DNA of 64,000 nucleotides from Candidatus Gastranaerophilales bacterium (GTDB lineage: Bacteria; Cyanobacteriota; Vampirovibrionia; Gastranaerophilales; Gastranaerophilaceae), in NCBI GenBank assembly GCA_944324345.1, contig CALUVT010000002.1, positions 310,001-374,000 on the forward strand, given 5' to 3'. Below the pieces are notes generated by a model. The model was not told where the DNA came from and searched no databases. It worked only from the letters and a program-made list of their open reading frames with translations. A program made the position numbers and the translations under genes. Positions 1 through 6,335 of this stretch are shown piece by piece; positions within the stretch are counted from its first letter, which is position 1; each line of letters opens with the position of its first letter.

Positions 1-635
1 TGTTCACCCTCGCCAAATAATAAAGCATTATAACCCTTTTCAACTCTATCCCAACGGTTATCTCTATCCATTATATAGTAACGGCCGATAATCGTTGCAA
101 CAGGAGGAAGACCATATTTTTTCAGCTCATCCTCAACCGGTTGTATAAACGTACAAGCACTTTGTGGTGGAGTGTCACGCCCGTCTAAAAAGGCGTGAAC
201 ATAAACTTTCTTCAATCCGTGGTCAGCAGCCATTTTAATCAAAGCCAACAAGTGATCCAAAGAGGAATGCACACCCCCGGTAGAAACAAGTCCAAAAATA
301 TGCAAAGCTGAATTATTTTCTTTTGCATGATTTATAGCCATTAAAAAACGTTCATTTTTGAAAAAAGAACCATCTTTAATAGCTCTGTTAATTCTGGATA
401 AATCCTGATGAACAACTCTACCTGCACCCAAATTCAAGTGTCCTACTTCACTGTTACCCATTTGCCCTTCAGGCAAACCAACATACTGACCGTCAGCATG
501 AATAGAAATTGTAGGATATTCTTTTTCTAGTTTTTCAACATGGACAGGATGTGAAAGTCTTGTCGCATCAAATTCAGGGTGATTTTTACTAATTCCCCAA
601 CCGTCCATAATACATAATAATACTCTCTGTGTCAT
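1..635 (-). CDS. gpmI: 2,3-bisphosphoglycerate-independent phosphoglycerate mutase, N-terminal part (cut by window edge)
   Basis: Interconverts 3- and 2-phosphoglycerate in glycolysis without a bisphosphoglycerate cofactor; cytosolic, with two metal ions (Mn2+ in the family). The window holds the first 211 codons; the rest lies beyond base 1. The N-terminus reads MTQRVLLCIMDGWG, giving the metal-binding Asp11. The phosphorylated serine lies in GQMGNSEVGHLN (Ser62), followed by GAGRVVHQDLSRI and HAFLDGRDTPP, all hallmarks of the alkaline-phosphatase-superfamily mutase. The ATG at 635-633 follows AGAGGA and lies behind a consensus-like promoter. Nothing is odd in the visible part. Family assignment is very secure. 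Confidence 0.95.
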   Translation of the reverse strand, partial: MTQRVLLCIMDGWGISKNHPEFDATRLSHPVHVEKLEKEYPTISIHADGQYVGLPEGQMGNSEVGHLNLGAGRVVHQDLSRINRAIKDGSFFKNERFLMAINHAKENNSALHIFGLVSTGGVHSSLDHLLALIKMAADHGLKKVYVHAFLDGRDTPPQSACTFIQPVEDELKKYGLPPVATIIGRYYIMDRDNRWDRVEKGYNALLFGEGE

Positions 636-672
636 AATTTTAGTCCTCTATTTATATTTCATATTTACAGAA

Positions 673-701
673 ATTTTAGCAAGAACAAAGAAAAATTACA
701 A
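673..701 (-). promoter_or_regulatory. Sigma70-type promoter of gpmI
   Basis: On the minus strand a TTGTAA -35 box (701-696) and a TAAAAT -10 box (678-673) are separated by exactly 17 bases, about 35 bases upstream of the gpmI ATG. Found by reading; no transcript data. Confidence 0.6.
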
Positions 702-737
702 CAATCAAAAATAGCTACGACCAAACAGCACTCGAAA

Positions 738-1472
738 TTATGGGAGACATTCCCAGTAAGTTTTGGAAGAATCAGTTTCGCACTTATTTGCTACTGCATA
801 TTTAGAGCAAGTAAAACCCTGATAGTGTTCTCTTTGACTTGTAAGACATCCACCAAAAGCAGTGTATGGGACCAAATTATTATTTTTATCAATACTAAAC
901 GAAAACAAATCATATCCTAAACGATTGGGGCCTTTGGCCGGGCCATTTATATCAATGTGATAACCAGAACCAGCCCAAGGGCCCATAAATATAAGTATAC
1001 CACTGCTTGTAATTATTGATTTTGTAGTTAGTGAATCTGGGTCGATATGGGCATAACTACCCTTTACAAAAGAATCATACGCTTTTGGATTTCCACCTGC
1101 ACATTTCAGATAATATATATTGCACATTCTTGAATTTGAGATATATTTTATGAGCCTGTCCAAATGATTTGAATATCTGTCCTTTCCTGGTATTGAGCTA
1201 TCCTGCAAATCATTATACATAGAAGGATAATCCTGAGCCATAGCCATATTTGCGTTTGCGAGAACTGAATAAGCAGTTTTAAACTGGGTTTCTAAAACCT
1301 TTTTTTGATATTTGGCAATCAAGGCCGGAATAGTTATTGCAGCAATAACACCAATTATACCAAGGGTAATCAAAACTTCTCCAAGAGTAAATGCATCTCT
1401 TTTGCATATCACATCTTTACTATAAAAAGAAGAAGCTTCTAAAACGCCCCCCCCCCGAAAATACCACTGCAA
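738..1472 (-). CDS. Prepilin-type N-terminal cleavage/methylation protein, poly-G tract at 5' end (out of phase with its best start)
   Basis: A type IV pilin-like (pseudopilin) protein, normally cleaved by the prepilin peptidase and inserted in the inner membrane through its N-terminal helix. The motif AFTLGEVLITLGIIGVIAA puts Ala at -1, Phe at +1 and Glu at +5, followed by a hydrophobic helix and a Cys-rich C-terminal domain ending in YWECLP. The given start (1472) has no ribosome site. The well-placed start is ATG at 1507-1505, six bases after AAGGAG (1519-1514), but from there translation enters ten G bases (1456-1447) and stops at TAG (1441-1439) after 22 codons. One more G would join that start to this frame, giving a 39-residue leader. 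I therefore read it as a phase-OFF gene. The alternatives are a sequencing error in the homopolymer or a true frameshift. Its 5' end lies just behind the 6S-like RNA. Confidence 0.85.
   Translation of the reverse strand: MQWYFRGGGVLEASSFYSKDVICKRDAFTLGEVLITLGIIGVIAAITIPALIAKYQKKVLETQFKTAYSVLANANMAMAQDYPSMYNDLQDSSIPGKDRYSNHLDRLIKYISNSRMCNIYYLKCAGGNPKAYDSFVKGSYAHIDPDSLTTKSIITSSGILIFMGPWAGSGYHIDINGPAKGPNRLGYDLFSFSIDKNNNLVPYTAFGGCLTSQREHYQGFTCSKYAVANKCETDSSKTYWECLP
1447..1456 (-). repeat. 10-base poly-G tract (coding strand) near the start of a prepilin gene
   Basis: A run of ten C on the plus strand, read as ten G by the gene. It sits 17 codons after the RBS-supported ATG at 1507. With 10 G that frame runs straight into TAG; with 11 (or 8) G it continues into the prepilin; with 12 it stops about 13 codons later. 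It is one of only two such long G/C runs I saw in the window; the other is at 22044-22054. Confidence 0.9.
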
Positions 1473-1530
1473 GTGGATTTACGATTATTAATAAATAAAC
1501 TCTTCATATTCAGCTCCTTTTCTATTCTTT

Positions 1531-1711
1531 AAAAAAAGCCCTGCACAGATGTGATTTTGTTGCCTGCGTGGTCTCGCAGGTGGGTGAACGCCTCGGATTA
1601 TCCGTTTCCCGCTGGCGATTATCAATCGGCGGGTATACTTCACATCCTGTCAGAGTCAATTCTCCCTTTTATAATAAATGTAGGAACAAAATAAGCACCC
1701 ATACAGAGCTT
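1531..1711 (-). ncRNA. ssrS: 6S-like RNA
   Basis: 6S RNA mimics an open promoter and binds housekeeping RNA polymerase. Seen here: the predicted 5' end (AAGCUCUG, from 1711) pairs over about 16 bp, including several G-U pairs, with the 3' end (CUGUGCAGGGCUU), which runs into seven U (1537-1531). After a small internal loop AUUUUGUU pairs with AACAAAAU. A central bubble follows, whose 3' side holds the hairpin CCUGCG-AGACCA-CGCAGG, then a terminal arm GUGAA...UUCAC with CGCC/GGCG and GAUU/AAUC. Length (about 180 nt), closing stem, bubble, bubble hairpin and terminal arm all match the 6S fold, which is known by structure rather than sequence. An own promoter lies directly upstream. The alternative is a structured leader of the prepilin gene 12 bases downstream. 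Confidence 0.7.
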
Positions 1712-1715
1712 ACAT

Positions 1716-1744
1716 ATTATAACACATATTTTTTGCAAATTCAA
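1716..1744 (-). promoter_or_regulatory. Sigma70-type promoter of the 6S-like RNA
   Basis: TTGAAT (1744-1739), a 17-base spacer and a perfect TATAAT (1721-1716). The predicted start at about 1709-1711 coincides with the first paired base of the closing stem, so promoter and RNA fold support each other. Confidence 0.75.
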
Positions 1745-1763
1745 TATTCAAACTGTTTATAAT

Positions 1764-2456
1764 TTATTTTGAATACTTATTTGCACCAAAATAAAAGCCA
1801 ACATACGCAGACAAAAGAACAACAGAAACTACATTGAATATAGTCAAATTTGCACTTTCATCATAAAATATGTTTAACAAGGCTGTTATTACAGCTAAGA
1901 CTAAAGCAACTAAAGTATATTTAAATGTACTTTTCGATAAAATCTTATCATTTGATATATTATTGGAATTTACATTTGTCATCGAATTTATGTTTGAAAG
2001 CTTAATGGCCATGTCAAATGCAGACTGAGAAATTTGCCCTTGTTCCAATAAATGACGGCAAGACTTCTCATATGCTTTTTTTAACTGAACTTCGACAAGC
2101 TCAAGCATCTCATCTTGTGATAAATTCCCTAACGTAGATTCCTTTGCCATTTCAAAGGCAACATAAGCCAACTTTTGGAGAATACTTTCATGATAAATTT
2201 TTGGAATTTCCGAACGCAGCAAATCTACATATTTATGAAAAGTCCATTCAGATATAATTTGAGTTAAAACCTTTGCAGTATCAGAGTTTTCTATAGTTTC
2301 ATCATTAGAAAAAGCCTCACCCGCAATGTATGTATAGTTATAAATTTTGTCTAAAAACTCTTTCTTGTGTTTTAGTGCAATATCTTCAGGAATGAAGTCT
2401 TCTGCCTGCTTTGTCAAATCTTTGGCAAAACTCTTATAATCAAATGTAGCCACCAT
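1764..2456 (-). CDS. Hypothetical membrane protein with two C-terminal helices
   Basis: No family recognised. The 230-residue protein has a soluble, acidic, mostly helical N-terminal part (about residues 1-165), then two probable membrane segments: one around TLVALVLAVITALLNIF and one around VVSVVLLSAYVGFYFG, ending in a short charged tail. Such a tail-anchored layout would leave the N-terminal domain in the cytosol. Start ATG at 2456 follows TAAGGAGG at good spacing, so translation is well supported. It follows the 737-aa gene on the same strand after 61 bases and may be co-transcribed with it. It ends 20 bases before the 6S-like promoter. Function unknown. Confidence 0.8.
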   Translation of the reverse strand: MVATFDYKSFAKDLTKQAEDFIPEDIALKHKKEFLDKIYNYTYIAGEAFSNDETIENSDTAKVLTQIISEWTFHKYVDLLRSEIPKIYHESILQKLAYVAFEMAKESTLGNLSQDEMLELVEVQLKKAYEKSCRHLLEQGQISQSAFDMAIKLSNINSMTNVNSNNISNDKILSKSTFKYTLVALVLAVITALLNIFYDESANLTIFNVVSVVLLSAYVGFYFGANKYSK

Positions 2457-2517
2457 AAAAACCTCCTTAGAGGATTATAGCATGCTTTAAATTTTAGGGC
2501 AACAAATTAAGTCTAAA

Positions 2518-4731
2518 TTAGCCCATCTTCAAAGTTTGCATAGCAAGCTTTTCAGCACTATCCGCTCTTTGCAAGGCTAGCTGTGCTCCAGAAGAGTCTT
2601 CCTGATTTACAATCTGTACACCTACAGGAGATGGAATATATGTTCTAACAGGCTCTTGGGGAGCGTTTGAGTCAGAAGAGACTGTTTGAGTAGTAGTAGT
2701 TGTTGTTGTCGTTGTTGTTCCATTTTTGTATCTATTCAGCAAATTTGACGGACTTTGTGAGCTTTGAGCTGTATTTGTTGTTGTATTGGTAGTTACTCTA
2801 TTGATTTGTTGTTGATTTTGCGGCACTGCAGGGTTTTGTTGAAGTTGTTGAGGGATTTGAGTTTGTTGAGGATTTGCAGCTTGCTCTTGAGGTTTTTCTT
2901 TTCCCTCATCAAGAAGAGAGTTTTTAGGTTTTCCAAATATTAAATGAGAACACTTTACCGCAATTTTACTCAAGAACGGAAGTATAATCATCATACCGAG
3001 AACTATTCTCATCGGATAACCTAGCATCTGTTTAAATCCATATTTAGGATGTCTGAACAAATCTTTAATTTTACTCTTTATTCCTTTTCTATAAGTTTTT
3101 GTTCCATCAGCTGCAATATCTGCGATATCTTTTGCGTCATAAGGCCTAATCTGCTCAAGACCTACGGTTACAATTCTACCTATTTTTTTGAGCAATTTTA
3201 GGAACGGATTTTTAACTCCTGCATTTAATTCATCTCGTAAAGCTTTATCGCTAACCTTCCACTCAGCTTTATTAGCAAACTTCCCGGACATTGATTTCAT
3301 ATCATGTTCATTTAAATGAGTACGATAGGTTTCAACAGCCTTTTTCGATTCTTCCGGAGTTTTACCCATACCGATGTACTGTAAACCGCCGACTTTGTGC
3401 ATTAATTTTATGGACATTGGCATTGCAACGAAGAATGCAATCATCTCAGTGAAACGTTCTGCAAAACTCTTCATTTTTTCACTTGCACCCTCAGCTTTCA
3501 TACTCTTGTAAAGAACGTCAGCAAAATATGCGGCTTGCATAATAGCAATAAGTTTTCCACCTGCAACTCTGTTTGTTGCCCCTTCCAGAACCACATTCAT
3601 ATATTTGTTCAGGAATCTGCCAAGAGCAGATTTTGGAATCTTGTCTAACAAGCCTGCTTTCCTCAAAGCTTCTTCATAATTAGCATTTTTAGACAAATCC
3701 ATATTTCCGATAGATGCTGCCATTTTGTTTGTAAATTCTGAAGCGTAGACATCTCTATTCAGGAATTTGAATTTCAGCCAATTTAATAAACCTTTCTTAT
3801 TTGGATAAGCACGAGCGAACATTTTCTTGTTTGCTTTTGATGATGCCTCTATGATTTTTTCAGGACAACTGTGAATGTTTGCTTTTAAATCTTCGAGCCC
3901 CTTTAAATCGTCAAAACCAAGTTCAAAAGCCTTCATATTCTTTAATCTAGCTATACGATCTTTCACATCAAGTTTTGCAAAATCATCAACAGCTTTATCT
4001 AAAACAGTCCCTGATAATCTGGTTCCTCTGCTATATTTTGACAGACACTCAAATTCTGCCTTTTCTAATATAAGAGCCCTTTCTTGTGGAGTTTTTGCTT
4101 TTGATAGTAAAGTTTTATACTTGTTAATATCAGCAGCTTCAGCACCATAACATACAAGATCATCAACACTTGCTGTAGGTCTTAAGAAACTTTCTAAATT
4201 TTGCGGATAATCCCCTCCGAAAAATCCAAGCATACCATCGGCTTGAGTCAATACCATTGGGTTTTCCGGTTTTGATGGAGTATATGCAAAAGCACGAGTT
4301 ACTCTAAATCTATCTACAATATTCTTTCTTATGAATCTTTTAAAACCTTCATATCCATTGTTCAATGATTGGGCGAAACTTGATTTCCCAAATCTGCTAC
4401 CCTTTATACGGTCAGTTAAATCATCGCCAAACTGACCAACTTTATGATAAATAGTGCTGTCATAATCCCCGCGGGTTTTCTCGGCAAATTTATCCATACC
4501 TTTTGCAATAGCAAACCACGATGGAATTGCCAATAAACCAGTGTAAAGCATACCCTTAGGATCTTCCGTAGTCTCTGAAACCCTATTACTAACGTAACTG
4601 TCTTGAACGTTTTGTTTTAGCAATTCAGGGTTAACAGCCTGCATAGGAACTGGTTGTCCACTTGCATTCTGTGGATTTACTGCCTTAAACTGTGGTATTT
4701 GCGATTGATTGTTTACGTTATTTTCTAACAT
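2518..4731 (-). CDS. Large hypothetical membrane protein with Gln/Pro- and Thr-rich low-complexity C-terminal region
   Basis: No family recognised. The 737-residue protein starts with a Gln/Asn/Pro-rich stretch and has hydrophobic segments near residue 65 (YTGLLAIPSWFAIA), near 430 (MIAFFVAMPMSI) and near 575 (MRIVLGMMIILPFL). Between them lie long basic, helical soluble regions. After the last segment comes a low-complexity tail: QQ/PQQ repeats, then a run of ten Thr encoded by ACA/ACT triplets, then a charged end. There is no cleavable signal peptide, no catalytic motif I can name and no resemblance to a neighbour. It probably belongs to a lineage-restricted family. The ATG at 4731 has only a weak upstream ribosome site. 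It is divergent from the 54-aa gene at 4901. Confidence 0.85.
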   Translation of the reverse strand: MLENNVNNQSQIPQFKAVNPQNASGQPVPMQAVNPELLKQNVQDSYVSNRVSETTEDPKGMLYTGLLAIPSWFAIAKGMDKFAEKTRGDYDSTIYHKVGQFGDDLTDRIKGSRFGKSSFAQSLNNGYEGFKRFIRKNIVDRFRVTRAFAYTPSKPENPMVLTQADGMLGFFGGDYPQNLESFLRPTASVDDLVCYGAEAADINKYKTLLSKAKTPQERALILEKAEFECLSKYSRGTRLSGTVLDKAVDDFAKLDVKDRIARLKNMKAFELGFDDLKGLEDLKANIHSCPEKIIEASSKANKKMFARAYPNKKGLLNWLKFKFLNRDVYASEFTNKMAASIGNMDLSKNANYEEALRKAGLLDKIPKSALGRFLNKYMNVVLEGATNRVAGGKLIAIMQAAYFADVLYKSMKAEGASEKMKSFAERFTEMIAFFVAMPMSIKLMHKVGGLQYIGMGKTPEESKKAVETYRTHLNEHDMKSMSGKFANKAEWKVSDKALRDELNAGVKNPFLKLLKKIGRIVTVGLEQIRPYDAKDIADIAADGTKTYRKGIKSKIKDLFRHPKYGFKQMLGYPMRIVLGMMIILPFLSKIAVKCSHLIFGKPKNSLLDEGKEKPQEQAANPQQTQIPQQLQQNPAVPQNQQQINRVTTNTTTNTAQSSQSPSNLLNRYKNGTTTTTTTTTTQTVSSDSNAPQEPVRTYIPSPVGVQIVNQEDSSGAQLALQRADSAEKLAMQTLKMG
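2689..2718 (-). repeat. Triplet repeat encoding ten threonines
   Basis: Thirty bases of ACN codons: ACA x2, ACG, ACA x3, ACT x4, inside the 737-aa gene. Length change would be in steps of whole residues, so the frame is kept. Confidence 0.8.
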
Positions 4732-4900
4732 AATGTCACTATTTTCCCCTATATAAATATAAAAACAAATTTACTTCATTAATTGCCAATATAAAATATA
4801 TGTAAAGAAATGTAACAAGTTTTATCTTTTTTGAAATTCAATACTTTTTATATACTTTATATATACATCAGAAGTAAATAAGAAGAATGAGAGGCAAAAA

Positions 4901-5065
4901 ATGGCAGTTGCAAATTTGAAAAAAATTGATGACAAATTAAAAAACATCTATGAAAATCAAGTTACAGTCAACAATAATCAGCCGTTTGAAGATCGTTCAG
5001 AATTATTGTTTGCACAGATGAACTTCATCGCAATGGCAAATAAACAAGCTTTACACTTAATATAA
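4901..5065 (+). CDS. Small hypothetical protein, 54 aa
   Basis: Not recognised. It reads MAVANLKKIDDKLKNIYEN and ends in MANKQALHLI; it is hydrophilic, with a basic/acidic helix at the N-terminus and no membrane segment or cysteine. ATG at 4901 follows GAGAGG with a 6-base gap. It stands alone between the divergent 737-aa gene and a strong terminator at 5104, which marks a separate short transcription unit and makes it likely to be real. Its acidic/basic composition and stand-alone unit recall the 48-aa protein at 26536, though the sequences do not match. Function unknown. Confidence 0.65.
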   Translation: MAVANLKKIDDKLKNIYENQVTVNNNQPFEDRSELLFAQMNFIAMANKQALHLI

Positions 5066-5103
5066 CAATTTAACTCCAATTAATTTTTCCCCTACAAATT
5101 TTT

Positions 5104-5135
5104 ACCTGATTTCGTTTTGAAGTCAGGTTTTCTTT
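5104..5135 (+). terminator. Intrinsic terminator after the 54-aa gene
   Basis: ACCTGATTTC (5104-5113) pairs over 10 bp (one G-U) with GAAGTCAGGT (5119-5128), with a five-base loop, and runs into TTTTCTTT. Confidence 0.85.
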
Positions 5136-5141
5136 ATGTGT

Positions 5142-5147
5142 TATAAT
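5142..5147 (+). promoter_or_regulatory. -10 box placing the transcription start on the nadD ATG
   Basis: A perfect TATAAT ends six bases before the ATG at 5154, so the expected +1 is the A of the ATG. A possible -35 box TTGAAG (5117-5122) lies at a long 19-base spacing inside the upstream terminator. No ribosome site precedes the ATG. Confidence 0.55.
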
Positions 5148-5153
5148 GAATTT

Positions 5154-5738
5154 ATGAGACTTTGCATATTTTCAGGGACATTTAATCCGATACACATTGC
5201 ACACTTAAAAATGGCTGAATATGTTTTGAAAAACTTTGGGTTTGATAAAATACTTTTTATTCCGGCATTCAAACCTCCACATAAAAATTACAATCCTGAA
5301 ATGTGTTCACACAGGTACAAAATGGTTGAACTCGCAATAAAAGATAACCCGAATTTTGAAATATCTGACATTGAATACAAACGTGAAAAAAAGTCTTATA
5401 CGTTTGATACTGTAACCGAATTATACAAACAATTCAAAATTGATGGAAAAATTAATCTTATAATAGGTACAGACGCTTTTAAACAGATAGAAACCTGGTA
5501 TAAAACAGAAGAATTAAAGAAAATTGCTGATTTTATAGTTTTTGTCAGAGAAAATAGCGAAGTTAACTTAGATTATCTTAAAAACAGAGGCTACAATTTC
5601 AAATTTGCACCAATGGAGTTTTTAGATGTATCATCAACAGAGTTGCGTGAAAGAATTAAAAATGGCAGGTCAATAAAGAATTTAGTAACTAAGGAAGTAG
5701 AGGAATATATACAGGAAAATGGATTATACAAAGATTAA
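5154..5738 (+). CDS. nadD: Nicotinate-nucleotide adenylyltransferase
   Basis: Transfers AMP from ATP to nicotinate mononucleotide in NAD synthesis. The protein (194 aa, usual length) opens with RLCIFSGTFNPIHIAHLK, the nucleotidyltransferase HxxH motif (H14, H17; family GTFDPxHxGH, here with N and A at two variable places), and carries LIIGTDAF, KPPHK and the C-terminal DVSSTELRERI motif (ISSTxIR in the family). An upstream in-frame ATG at 5136 overlaps the promoter -10 region and gives a poor N-terminus, so ATG 5154 is chosen, probably as a leaderless start. It overlaps yqeK by 20 bases; nadD-yqeK is a common pair in bacteria. High confidence. Confidence 0.93.
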   Translation: MRLCIFSGTFNPIHIAHLKMAEYVLKNFGFDKILFIPAFKPPHKNYNPEMCSHRYKMVELAIKDNPNFEISDIEYKREKKSYTFDTVTELYKQFKIDGKINLIIGTDAFKQIETWYKTEELKKIADFIVFVRENSEVNLDYLKNRGYNFKFAPMEFLDVSSTELRERIKNGRSIKNLVTKEVEEYIQENGLYKD

Positions 5739-6294
5739 AAACTGGTTAAAAGAAAATCTTAATGAAAAAAGATATATACACACACTTGGAACAGCAGAAT
5801 GTGCAAGAAAACTTGCAAGAAAATACCATTTAGATGAAGAAAAGGCATATTTAGCAGGACTTTTACACGATTGTGCAAAATGTTTTCCTAATGAAAAACT
5901 CCTTGATATCATAAAAAATAACCTTGAAGTAGAAGAAAGCGAAATGCTAAATTATAAGACACTTCACGCTCCGGTGAGTGCATATATTGCAAATAAAGAG
6001 TTCAATATAACCGATACGGAAATCTTGTCTGCAATCCGCTGGCACACTTTAGGTAAAATAGATATGACAGATTTTGAAAAAATAGTTTTCCTTGCAGACA
6101 AAATAGAACCCAATACAAGGGATAAAGAGTATTCGCAAAAAATTATTACAATACTTGAAGAAGAAAATGGATTAAATAAAGCCTTGCTAATATGCTACAA
6201 AGAAACTTTGAAAAGCCTTGTAAAACGGGACTTAAAAATATGCTTGCTGACTGTTGAAATCTATAACAAACTTCAAGATTTAGTACAAAATTAG
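5719..6294 (+). CDS. yqeK: HD-domain bis(5'-nucleosyl)-tetraphosphatase, YqeK family
   Basis: Family members hydrolyse diadenosine tetraphosphate symmetrically to two ADP. The 191-aa protein shows the HD-domain metal ligands: H21 (IHTLGTAECA), H50-D51 in LAGLLHDCAK and later histidines in TLHAPVSAY and IRWHTLGK, then D in FLADKIEPNTR. Start ATG 5719 lies inside the end of nadD (20-base overlap) behind AGGA, a translationally coupled arrangement. In many genomes rsfS follows yqeK; here a different gene follows after 41 bases. High confidence in family and moderate confidence in the exact substrate. Confidence 0.9.
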   Translation: MDYTKIKNWLKENLNEKRYIHTLGTAECARKLARKYHLDEEKAYLAGLLHDCAKCFPNEKLLDIIKNNLEVEESEMLNYKTLHAPVSAYIANKEFNITDTEILSAIRWHTLGKIDMTDFEKIVFLADKIEPNTRDKEYSQKIITILEEENGLNKALLICYKETLKSLVKRDLKICLLTVEIYNKLQDLVQN

Positions 6295-6335
6295 TATTTT
6301 TATGCTAAACTGTTTTGTAAAGTGAGGGAGTTCAA

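Noticed and set aside
1531-1711. Thiamine pyrophosphate riboswitch-like fragment (GATAATC, CCAGCGGGA)
   Set aside because: The CTGAGA element and the second arm are missing, and the long-range end pairing fits 6S RNA instead.
1568-1762. Open frame of 64 codons on the plus strand
   Set aside because: It lies antisense to the 6S-like RNA and its promoter and has no ribosome site; the base-paired RNA explains the region better.
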